A stretch of DNA of 44,077 nt, taken from Didymodactylos carnosus (Eukaryota; Rotifera; Eurotatoria; Philodinida; Philodinidae). Below, one piece after another: positions 35,318-44,077 of the stretch (its first letter is position 1; the number at the start of each line of letters is the position of its first letter). The stretch covers positions 1-44,077 of the forward strand of contig CAJNOQ010000656.1 in assembly GCA_905250885.1 (NCBI GenBank), given 5' to 3'. The notes beneath the pieces are model-generated. The model was given only the letters and a program-made list of their open reading frames with translations, had not been told where the DNA came from and ran no database searches. A program made the translations under genes and the position numbers.

Positions 35318-36313
35318 TTTCTCACTGTATAAACTTTTAAATATCTCAAATGTAAAATTAATATCAGTCGTAAAAATAAAAGAACTGTGCAAAAGAGTGC
35401 ATATTTTCTAGTATTAAACTGAATAATTTTCAAATTAAACTTTATTTAAAATCACTGTAAAAATAGAATAGATTGAACAATCAGATATAAAAACAACAGC
35501 ATTCTCATTTCTTCGAGGCTCAGGGTACATATCATGGTAAACAAGCTTTACATAAAAACACCATATTTTTTATATTTTTCAATATCATAATCAGTTTAAC
35601 TACTATAATTCTGCTACAATCACTTTTAGAATACGTCAGAGACATATGGCTATTAATTTGAGGAAAAAATACGATTTGATACAAATAAGCAGAATTCTTT
35701 TAGAGAAGAAATACAAAAAAATGTAGTCACACTTTCGCCCACATAACAAAAGATATATATTAATTAGAATGCATATAGATGGCATATAGTAATTAGAATG
35801 CACTTCATTCTAATAAAAAAAGTAGAGAAAAAGAGCTGAGATGAAACAAGTTATAATTGTGTCTATATACACATGGATCAATCAAAAAGTAAACAACAAA
35901 TAGTTATACACAGATGAAGGCAGGGCTGACCATAACACCTCAAAATATACAAATTGAGAACGAAGAGAAATAGATCTATTGGAGAAAAGAATCAAAACAA
36001 AAACTTGTCACATATATCAAAAGTTAAAGTTGATAAATATCTGCATGAATAAACCTCCACTCATTATTTCTTACGAAAATGAGAGACAAAAAAATGACAA
36101 ATGAGTGAAGAGTTTTCGAGCATAAAAAGGATGCTTTTGGAAAAATCATAAATGTTGAGCTTATTTTTTTCATATTGCACACTGTTCATTCTTTCTGATT
36201 TCGTTTTGCAAATGGATCTGACAATGGCATAAGATAAAATTGGAATACATATATGCGCGAGTTTTTCTTGATGTATATCGAATAATTGAGATTAAAATTT
36301 TAAAAAAGTTTGA
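35318..36313. other. Gap between inhibitor and tetraspanin genes
   Basis: This is the upstream region of the minus-strand inhibitor gene and the 3' flank of the minus-strand tetraspanin. AT-rich, with the short direct repeat ATTAGAATGCA at about 35764 and 35792. No gene or element is seen. Confidence 0.5.
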
Positions 36314-37968
36314 TTAAGTTCTGTAATAACTCCACTTAGCCTTTTGCGCTAACACATCATTACGTAAATTTTGTGCAAAACACATTCCAAGGATCTAAAC
36401 AATAAAAAATGCCTCTATAGTACTAAAGGATTTTATTTAAAAATAAAGTTCTACCTGAAGGACTGCAAGTACAACAACAAATATAGCTACTGGTAAAATA
36501 TGTCGTTCAAACCATTGGGATCCTTGTAAGACGCAACCTTCTGTATAAATCATATGTGTAGCCTAAAATCCAGAGAAAACATAAATAAAACACTGGGTGT
36601 TTGAGTTCAATACTTGTGAAATACACCAGTACTCGCTAACTGCAGAAGTCAACCTTTCAAAACTTTCTACCGTTTGAGAAGTACAAAAACAATCTTGAAA
36701 CTACGTAACGTAAACTAATGATTTCAATATACTTTCAGCTTGTTTTGAACACTTCGAGATAGCCCGCTGACTGGAGCGTGTCTGTAGAGAGACGAATAAA
36801 CATGTAAATTTTCTTACCGCTGATGGTTCGAGCGTGCCGTAACCACATTGTTTATTATTCTAAAAGAAACCAACATACATACGTATGTAAGCAAGAATTT
36901 ATTGTCTTTATGTTTATTTACATGAAAATAGTCTGGTCTGCAACAGGATGATGGCACACCGCACGCCTAAAAAAGCAGTACCATGAAATATCCGAAAAAT
37001 ATAAATCCAGCCATGTACACTTACTTCGACACTACCTACAGCTTTTGATGAACAATTAAAATAGACATTACTTTCCCAATTACGATAAGAATTCACACCG
37101 CAACAGTGTAGCTAAAAAAGTCAGTGAAAAATATAGTTTCTTCTTAATTGTTTAGTTGTTTCTTCCTTAATTACCCAATCGCGTTGTATCCAGTCGATCA
37201 TATTCTGCAGATCCGGATCATCACGATAACTTGTTATCATAACTAATAACTGTTTTTCAGCTTCATTTTTGACCTAAGAGGGAAAAACATATAAATACAG
37301 GATAACAGATTTCATTGTGAGATCAAAATTTGAATATACTTTGTCACGATAAATGAATATTAGAGTACCAAATGCTAATTGAGCAAAAAATATAATTGCC
37401 AAAGCAAAACTGAACTAAAATGATGAATAGATGATTTGGATAGAATAAGTACAGTAAAAAATTTATAAACACATACAAACAGTAGTAAACAAGTATTTTC
37501 TCGCAGAGCACCTTAAAATAAAAACAGTAGACAAATTTAAAGAATAAAACAAATCGTTAATTATGTACCCAAACAACCGGCAAAACCAATACAAAACATT
37601 GTTACACCAACAAGAATAAACAGTAAAGCTGGATCAAAAAATAAAGCTCCACCCATTGTCAATCTGCCAAAATTTTGAAATGTCTCTTTTTCTACCCATG
37701 CGTAAACACCAATAGCTGCTATCAAGAATCCAAGTATCTAGAGAGAAAATAAACTTTGTCTATAATGAAACTAGATTTTGACTAGAGTAACTTACCCAGA
37801 ATATAATATTGAATCCAAACATCAAATACCTTAAAAATAAAGAAAAATAAAGTTTTCATAGTTTTAATGCTAGGTAAATTTATTAAACACCTACTTAATG
37901 AGTGGACTAATTTCACTTTGGTCCCTTCTCGTTTTATGAACTACTTTTCTAAATTTTGGTGACATCAT
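36314..37968 (-). CDS. TspanC8-subfamily tetraspanin
   Basis: Eleven minus-strand exons: 37968-37895, 37829-37796, 37737-37569, 37511-37477, 37414-37340, 37273-37175, 37111-37025, 36966-36922, 36859-36818, 36562-36455, 36394-36314. They total 849 bases, 282 residues, all in frame; introns are 57-66 bp except one of 255. Four transmembrane segments are present: the first from YLMFGFNIIFWILGFLIAAI, the second with FCIGFAGCLG and ALRENTCLL, the third FSFALAIIFFAQLAFGTL, the fourth before LGMCFAQNL. The large extracellular loop has YRDDPDLQNMIDWIQ, then CCG, YFNC, ACGVPSSCC, QCGYG and EGC, exactly eight cysteines, which defines TspanC8 (TSPAN5, 10, 14, 15, 17, 33). Family knowledge: these escort the protease ADAM10 and influence Notch signalling. 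Two ATGs are adjacent at the start (MMSPKF). Confidence 0.95.
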
Positions 37969-38982
37969 GAATAAAGAGCACCACCCGCTACTGCTAAGAC
38001 TAACGGTAATTTTGATTGATCCTCATCTTTAACAAAGAAAACAACAATAATAAGAGAATTACTCATTAACGATAAGCAGATAGACGATCTAACAGTTTTT
38101 CTACCCCGGTCGACCAAAACGGATATCCGTTACGGGCCGTCAACTGGACGTAGGAATACGGACCGTAACATCATTAAAATAGGGCCGTATACGGCCGTAT
38201 TTTCACAGTATACGACCCCGTATTACTGTGCCCAGAAACGGTACCGTTTACGGACCGTATTTTAATGATGTTACGGTCCGTATTCCTACGTCCAGTAGAC
38301 CATCCGTATATGGACTGTATCGTTCGATCTGGGTAGAAGAGAAGTCATTCATCAATGTAAAAATAGAAACTTATTATGTATTAGTGTAAGAACAAGCGAA
38401 GGGATAACGCTCCAGAACGAAGAGAATATGCCCAATGTGAATTAAAAAATACCGTAGCACTGAGTGAAAACTCGTGTCGATAACGCAACCGTTTGGTTGT
38501 TAAATTTTCCATTAACAATAATGCCGTCAAATTTTACAAAAATTCTGATTCGTTATATTATCAGATACTGATTGGATAGGGAATTTTGAACAATCAAAAC
38601 TCCATCGATGTCGCTATCGAAAAGCCTCTTCTCTTTAAATTTTGCTGAAAAATACGGTTTTTTCCATTAGTTCTCTGAGGTTGAGTCATTATAAGAATGT
38701 CTTATCCTGAACGTCAGATTCAGTTCAATGTTCTGTTTCCTAATCTTGTACCATCTATATATCTATTATTTTGCACTTTTTTTCATACACGGGATATTAT
38801 CGACTGCCTCATTAAACTCGATAAGCAAAATGTCAGTTCACACATAATGCGGTCAGACATAATATCACTTTGAGGAGAAGCAGCACTGCCGTAGTTTAAC
38901 AAAGCGAAACATGCTTTCCAGCCTTGAGGCTCCTCTCCCTACCCTAAAAACATCGCTTTTCACCAAAAATATCGGATTAGAG
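37969..38982. other. Tetraspanin upstream region with a foldback
   Basis: Contains the palindrome-rich foldback at 38101-38336, about 130 bases upstream of the tetraspanin start codon. From 38337 to the hAT-like element at 38983 no gene or repeat is seen. Confidence 0.5.
38101..38336. mobile_element. Palindrome-rich foldback near tetraspanin promoter
   Basis: A perfect 37-bp inverted pair, 38144-38180 and 38259-38295 (CTGGACGTAGGAATACGGAC and its complement), lies inside weaker outer arms beginning CTACCCCGGTCGA and ending TCGATCTGGGTAG. The segment is studded with smaller palindromes such as ACGGATATCCGT and ACGGCCGT, and repeated CGTATACGG/ACGGACCGTA motifs. It is much more GC-rich than its surroundings and has no coding frame. 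Confidence 0.8.
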
Positions 38983-39333
38983 TAGAGACCTGCATGGATA
39001 ATTTTTTTTTGTCCATGGACAAAAGTGCTTTTCTGTCCATGTCCATCAGTTTGTCCATGAAATGTTCGCGTTTTTTAAATACGTTTTGCGTATGAGAATT
39101 TCATTCCTGTTTAGAGACCTGCATGGACAATTTTTTTTTGTCCATGGACAAAAGTGTTTTTCTGTCCATGTCCATCAGTTTGTCCATGAAATGTTCGCGT
39201 TTTTTAAATACGTTTTGCGTATGAGAATTTCATTCCTGTTTAGAGACCTGCATGGACAATTTTTTTTTGTCCATGGACAGATTTAAAAAAACTGTCCATT
39301 TCCATGGACATGTCCATCTAATGCAGTGCTCTA
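38983..39333. mobile_element. hAT-like element with 129-bp tandem repeat
   Basis: The element begins TAGAGACCTGCATGGA and ends CTAATGCAGTGCTCTA, imperfect terminal inverted repeats. It is flanked by a perfect 8-bp duplication GATTAGAG (38975-38982 and 39334-39341), the length made by hAT transposases. Inside, a 129-bp unit starts at 38985, 39114 and 39243; two copies are full and nearly identical, the third is partial. Each unit carries several TGTCCATGGACA-type palindromes. The unit length is 43 codons, so the frame across it stays open and gives a spurious repeated peptide. There is no transposase. Confidence 0.88.
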
Positions 39334-39522
39334 GATTAGAGTCCAAAATTAGATGAGACTGAGTTTCAGTGGATCCGCCGCCTACGTTAAGTATAATGTA
39401 CATACGCAGAGCTATGTAGGAGTAATATTTGTTGGTATTAGTCCACCAACACTGAGAGAAAAATAGCTTTTTTCACGAAGAATAAAATGTTATACAAGTT
39501 ATTGATCTAACGGTCAAGGGAT

Positions 39523-40509
39523 CAGAGCTGGGCAAGTCACGGGTTTTCCAAGTCACAAGTCAAGTCATCAAAAATTTTCTTAAGTCAAGTCAAGTCATGA
39601 GTAATAAAAAATTTTCTCAAGTCAAGTAAAGTCAAGTCTCGGGGTTTTCCAAGTCAAGTCACAAGTCATGACTTGGAATTTTTATTTTCCGTAGAAAAAT
39701 ACCCACAGCGAAGCTGGGCAGGTTACAAGTTTTCTACGAGCTTCGACATTTTGTTTAGATACGATGTTTGTTTTTCGTATTTCCAAAAAAGATGTATTTC
39801 AAAAGATAATCATAAAAAAAGACAATACTCTAATGAGTCTAACATAGTTCAAAAACAAATCACACGTAAATAATACACACGTAGTACGAGCACTTACGGG
39901 GAACTTTTCGAGGTGTAACCTTCCGATTCCAATGATTTGTGCATGGATCGATAGATCTCAGTGAGGTAATAAATACCCTAAAACGATTCGTGCCGATGAC
40001 TCTTAAAGACCCGGTTTTCTAGAAAACCAGTTTTTCAGAAACTCTGAAAAATAACTCAAATCTATTTTTAATGAGGCATGATTGTAGCCCACAAATTTCT
40101 GATTAAAATGAGACTCTCCCAGCTCTACATGACCTTTCTTTGCATAGTTATATAATTTACAAGAAAGCCCTCAATTAATTTCTTCTTATTTCTGTAGCTT
40201 TGAGCTGACAATGAACATTTAGGGCTTTTCTTATAATTGTATAACTATGCAAAGAAAGGTCGTGTAGAGCTGGGAGATGTCTCATTTTAATCAGAAATTT
40301 GTGGTATAAGATTAAGGTTCTCAAATCATTATGAATTATTATCTAAAATTAGATTGCATAAACGGTTTAAAAATATGCATGACTTGACTTGATTTTTTAT
40401 GTCAAGTCACGAGTCAAGTCTTTTAAAAAAAATTTCAAGTCAAGTCATGAATCGTCAAAAACTTCCGAGGTCAACTCAAGTCATTTTTGACTTGACTTGC
40501 CCAGCTCTG
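39523..40509. mobile_element. hAT-like element with AAGTC subterminal arrays
   Basis: Ends are CAGAGCTGGGCAAGTCA and TGACTTGCCCAGCTCTG, a typical hAT-style CAGAG terminus. Flanking 8-mers are CAAGGGAT (39515-39522) and CAAGAGAT (40510-40517), one mismatch apart. Both ends carry dense CAAGTCAAGTC-type arrays (about 39535-39680 on one strand and 40380-40500 in inverse), as expected for transposase-binding subterminal repeats. The 987-bp element has no transposase frame. A palindromic MITE is inserted in its right half (40012-40304). Confidence 0.9.
40012..40304. repeat. Palindromic MITE, copy 2, nested in hAT
   Basis: The core 40089-40304 is a near-perfect palindrome: CACAAATTTCTGATTAAAAT at the left returns as ATTTTAATCAGAAATTTGTG at the right, with internal ATGACCTTTCTTTGCATAGT and its complement and a loop with TCTGTAGCTTTGAGCTGA. 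The left flank from about 40012 (GGTTTTCTAGAAAACCAG) matches the right flank of copy 1 in inverse orientation, so the element probably includes it. The same family occurs at 131-385. Confidence 0.85.
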
Positions 40510-40623
40510 CAAGAGATGCCACTGCTACGGCCTTATATGTTTTTTTCGGCAGTTTTTCCTTGCCTTAAATACATTATAAAAGAATTGTAATCAATAATTA
40601 TCCATTCAAAATAAAATTGAGCT

Positions 40624-40730
40624 GGTAATCGTCTAAATGCACTTAGACTATACTAGTGATTTGAATAAGTGCACACACGGTGCATTCATTCACATCACTA
40701 ATATAGTCTAAGTGCATTTAGACGATTACC
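40624..40730. mobile_element. Small 107-bp MITE
   Basis: Left arm GGTAATCGTCTAAATGCACT and right arm AGTGCATTTAGACGATTACC are perfect complements over their first 20 bases and continue, with one gap, to CTAGTGAT/ATCACTA. The loop is about 32 bp. Just downstream (40735-40905) is a degenerate series of GTTTGACT/GTTTAAC-like units. Confidence 0.85.
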
Positions 40731-41115
40731 TTTTGACACTTTATGCTTGTTTGACTGTTTTTTCTAGTTCAAGTAGTTTAACTAACCAGACAACTTTAAC
40801 TACTTAGACGATTGAGAGTATTCTGAGTATTTTACTCTAGTTTGACTTGTTTGCCTAGTTTGACTGTTTACACAAGTTTGACCATTTGGGCTATTTAGAC
40901 TATTCATACTACACTGTAATCTTGAAAATTATTTATAGAAAATCGCCGTTGTTGTCTTGTTTAATAAGCGTATACTTTTGTATTAAAAGCAAAACAAAAT
41001 ATCATCAGAAAGGCTATTATTTAACCAAGCATCTAATCAAGCAACGTCTATATCATTTCTATTCTTCTTTCATCTTTTGCGCTTTACTTCATCGGCTGGA
41101 CTTCTCTTAATACAG

Positions 41116-41640
41116 TACAGTGTCTAATTGGAACCGCAACTAGATTTGTCTAACTTGTGACTCTAGTATCTGAGCGACTTTTGAAGCGATTTTCACCGAA
41201 TTTGGGGACTTTTGTAGCTGAAAGCCTTATCTATTTAATGATCTAAAAATTATTCCGAAATTCCCATCAGAGACGGATCGCAGGAAGATTTACTAAGGAG
41301 AAGGTTGTTTTGGTTCCAATTAGGCTCTGTGCCTAATGGGAACCGTACAGCGAAATGTGTGTCTAATTGGAACCGCCTCGTTGAAATTACATGGGTTTTC
41401 AACGGTTTAGTAAAACCTATTTTTTCAAAGATTTTGTAAGATAAACTAAGAAGTTTTTATATGGTCATAATCCGGAAAAAGAGCCCCGTCGAATGCCACT
41501 AATTCGAGATTTGTAGGACCAAAATTGACCAAGTTATACTTACCATACTTTAGTGTATGTAAAAACGAGATGGTTGCATATTAGGCACTGAGCTTAATTG
41601 GAACCGTACAGCAAAATGTGTCTAATTGAAACCATCCCGT
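41116..41640. repeat. Cluster of CTAATTGGAACC repeats
   Basis: CTAATTGGAACC or one-base variants occur at about 41124, 41333, 41362, 41594 and 41621 on plus, and as GGTTCCAATTAG at 41312 on minus. Two of these clusters share a longer direct repeat (GGAACCGTACAGC, AAATGTG, then TCAACG, TTTAGTAAAACCTATTTT) about 250 bp apart. The first copy follows TACAGTACAGTGT, like a Tc1/mariner-type terminus. Probably overlapping or nested copies of a small DNA element. Confidence 0.6.
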
Positions 41641-42471
41641 TCAAATTACACGAGTTTTCAACGTTTTAGTAAAACCTATTTTCTACAATATTTCATGGGA
41701 TATTGTAGAAAACGTTTCATATAACTATAATAAATAAATTCAAATTTAAATATAAATATAAATTCACTAACTGCTCTGTACACAATGAGCCAATTTCGAG
41801 ATTGTTCCGACCAATTAGTAATATTGTAGTCCGTGAGTAATGAAAGCATATGTACTATGTATTCATAGCTGCTGTGCTATTTCGTGATATACGGCTTCTT
41901 ATGGTTCCGGCTTACGGCTTCCACGTCCGCTACCACAGCACGAACTGGCTACTGGGTATGTGGCTCTCTCCCACGTCAAAAGATTAGAAGATCTGGCAAT
42001 ACTACGTCCGTTTCAAAAAAAGTGGCTCTTCATAAAGCCATCTAATGCTCCGTTCAAAGAAACGGAAAGATTAAAGCTTCTTAACGAACAGACAAAGAAA
42101 AAAATTTAATCATTTTCATTTTCGATAACTTAAGTTGTTTTCTCTGAAACCCTTCTTTCTCAAAAATGTCGTATAAATCACCTTTAACGGATGACTCAGA
42201 TTAAATGAGACAAGATCATTCTGTTTTTGGGACACAAATATTTCTTTAAGACTCCGTTACAGGTTCATGCAATGGAGAATGTTTTTCCTCCCTTCATCAA
42301 TAAGCTATCTAAAAATATGAAGGCTCACAAAAGTTGATCGGCCGTGTTAATCAAAATCATGCAAGACACATATACATCCCAACGTCAAGGGATCAAGTGA
42401 ATCGAAGATGAACGTTACTTGTGTTGAACCGGCGGTATTTTAAAAAAAGTTCGCCCAGGACGGGCTGTCAA
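41641..42471. other. Unassigned intergenic sequence
   Basis: Contains a short stem TCTACAATATTTCATGG/ATATTGTAGA at about 41684-41710 and a weak inverted pair CCGTTTC/GAAACGG at about 42009-42064. No coding region is supported. Confidence 0.4.
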
Positions 42472-42634
42472 GAGACAGCTTCTTCGCAAATATTTGTGGT
42501 TTTAGAAAGAGGTTGTGTGTATGATCATCTTCCCTTTTTGCACGTTCTCCATATATATCTGTAGTACATAGTTGTTCAAGTCAAACTTCAGTTGTCAACA
42601 ATAAAATTTCTGAAGAAGCAGTCTCTCGACAGCG
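42472..42634. mobile_element. Small foldback MITE
   Basis: GGGCTGTCAAGAGACAGCTT plus CTTC at the left pairs with GAAGAAGCAGTCTCTCGACA plus GC at the right, arms of about 25 bp and a loop of about 110 bp. Confidence 0.7.
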
Positions 42635-42790
42635 GAACTCCAAAATATCGAAACAAAAAAAGAGAAATTAGTAAAAATTCAAACAATGTAAGTACAAATT
42701 CTTTTATATAAAATGTTTTCTAGAATTTTCAAAATGTGACAGTGATTTCGAATACGACAGTATCTAATCAAATGACGATGATAAGAAATA

Positions 42791-44014
42791 TACCAAAGCC
42801 ATGTAAGTAAAAATTGGTTTATGCAAAAGTGCTTTATATACTTTTTCGAAGAGTTATGATGCATGCGGTTCTTAGAGTTATGTATGGACTGAAATTTTTT
42901 AATTCGTACCCTATTCAACTTGGAAAGATTTTGATCCTATTCATCGAATTTTACCTGACAGGCTAAAAAGATGCTCTTCTCAGTTTTATAAAGTTTGTTA
43001 AAACATATATTCACGAGTGAGAAAGCATGTTTACGAATTCGTATTTAATTCGCAACACGATCTTATCAAAACTCATACACGCCACTCGACAACGTCAGTC
43101 CAGCGACGTGCGTTGACCTCCGTATCAAACTGGTAGTTCTCCACAAGTACTGCGAAGGTAGAAATGTGCACGAAAACTATTACAGTCATAGAAGACGTCC
43201 TTGGCCTCCAATCACGTTCATTTTGAATTTTAAAATTCTGATTTCAACATTAGTGTGGACAAACGTTTAAATTACGAATTGATGAATAGTAATTTTTGAG
43301 CGTAAAAATGATACAATAATTCGCATTTTACGATCGTTTAATAATTCGTAATTCATTGCGAACTGATGCTAACTGAGAAAAAGGATTTAAAAGGAACTAA
43401 AAGGAACGAAAAAGGTGCCTATTTTGTTCCTTTTGCGAATTTGTAAATTGAGACGAACGGGTAGGCAAGAAATTTTGGATACCCACGAATTCGTAAATCG
43501 AATTGATGGATTCGACGAATTTGTGAAATAATCTTATTGGGCCCTTCATATTCGTATACGAATTCGTAAATTGGTAAAAATACGATAAAATGCGAATTTA
43601 CAAATTCTTAGATGCCAAAGTATATCCGACCAACTCATAAATAGAATTCGTGAATTCGGTGAATTCGCATTTTATTGATATTGTTACTTTAATATTTTAC
43701 GATTTGTGCTGAATTCCCGAATAAGGTTTGCGAATTGGTTAGACCGTGTTGCGAATTAAATATGAATTCGTAAACATTTTTTCTCACTCATGAATATATG
43801 TTTTAACAAACTTTATAAAACTGAGAAGAGCATCTTTTTAGCCTGTCAGGTAAAATTCGATGAATAGGATCAAAATCTTTCCAAGTTGATTAGGGTACGA
43901 ATTAAAAAATTTCAGTCCATACATAACTCTAAGAACCGCATGCATCATAACTCTTCGAAAAAGTATATAAAGCACTTTTTGCATAAACCAATTTTTACTT
44001 ACATGGCTTTGGTA
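42791..44014. mobile_element. Long foldback with 269-bp arms
   Basis: The left arm (42791-43059) and right arm (43745-44014) are about 95 percent identical in inverse orientation, from TACCAAAGCCATGTAAGTAA at the outer edge to TTCGCAACACG at the inner edge. Because of this the two arms encode mirrored short frames (VRIKKFQSIHNSKNR), which I take as spurious. The spacer of 685 bp is full of GAATTCGTAAA-type motifs in both orientations. No transposase is visible. The arrangement continues past the window edge. Confidence 0.85.
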
Positions 44015-44077
44015 AAATTTCTTGTCTACCCGTTCGTCTCAATTTACAAATTCGCAAAAGGAACAAAATAGGCACCT
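43413..44077. repeat. Second-order inverted copy cut by window edge
   Basis: AGGTGCCTATTTTGTTCCTT from 43413 to 43476 is repeated in reverse complement at 44014-44077, ending AAGGAACAAAATAGGCACCT at the last base of the window, with about 62 of 64 bases identical. So part of the spacer of the long foldback is also present, inverted, just outside its right arm. The full extent cannot be seen. Confidence 0.8.

Noticed and set aside
39062..39286. Repeated 43-residue peptide in an open frame
   Set aside because: The frame stays open only because the 129-bp tandem unit is a multiple of three; it lies inside a non-autonomous hAT-like element.
38975..40517. CRISPR-like appearance of short repeats
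   Set aside because: Repeats are transposon subterminal motifs with no uniform spacers, in a eukaryotic context.
42679..42918. Minus-strand frame mirrored at 43886-44071, looking like a conserved small protein pair
   Set aside because: The identity is explained by the 269-bp inverted arms; no start context, domain or codon bias supports coding.

Overview
The window is animal nuclear DNA: AT-rich, with GT-AG introns mostly 50-80 bp long, metazoan-type gene families and dense non-autonomous transposons. Small introns, low GC and the gene set fit a rotifer, perhaps a bdelloid, but this is inference and no species can be named from the sequence alone.

Eight genes can be modelled with confidence or reasonable confidence. 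From left to right: a small secreted six-cysteine protein (minus, 1953-2285); an SQSTM1/p62 autophagy receptor with PB1, ZZ and UBA domains (plus, 6970-9251) followed directly by a shorter tandem paralogue with a reduced zinc finger (plus, 10032-11201); the ER-Golgi retrieval receptor RER1 (minus, 13894-14514); a USP36/USP42-type deubiquitinase in six exons (plus, 16474-21193); a protein matching TEDC2, the tubulin epsilon/delta complex subunit, in ten exons (plus, 25656-27739); a small protein with a PIP-box-like motif and two UBZ-like zinc fingers (plus, 30268-32120); a lysine-rich protein ending in a complete potato type I (CI-2/eglin) protease inhibitor domain (minus, 34546-35317); and a TspanC8 tetraspanin in eleven exons (minus, 36314-37968). 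Reading frames close across every junction given, which supports the exon models. Three of the genes act on ubiquitin, but they are on independent promoters and I see no operon.

The rest is mobile-element debris. Foldback (long inverted repeat) elements are scattered through intergenic DNA and sit inside introns of SQSTM1 (one) and the USP gene (two). From about 38.1 kb to the right edge there is almost nothing else: a palindrome-rich foldback, two hAT-like elements with 8-bp target-site duplications (one with an internal 129-bp tandem repeat, one split by a palindromic MITE that also occurs near position 131-300), smaller MITEs, and a 1.2-kb inverted repeat cut by the window edge. Two decayed non-LTR retrotransposon reverse-transcriptase fragments lie at 5.6-6.1 kb and 23.5-23.9 kb.

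The most unusual protein-level observations are the intracellular-looking potato-inhibitor fusion, the diverged p62 paralogue, and the compact PIP-box/UBZ protein. I do not see a gene cluster that amounts to a wholly new system.
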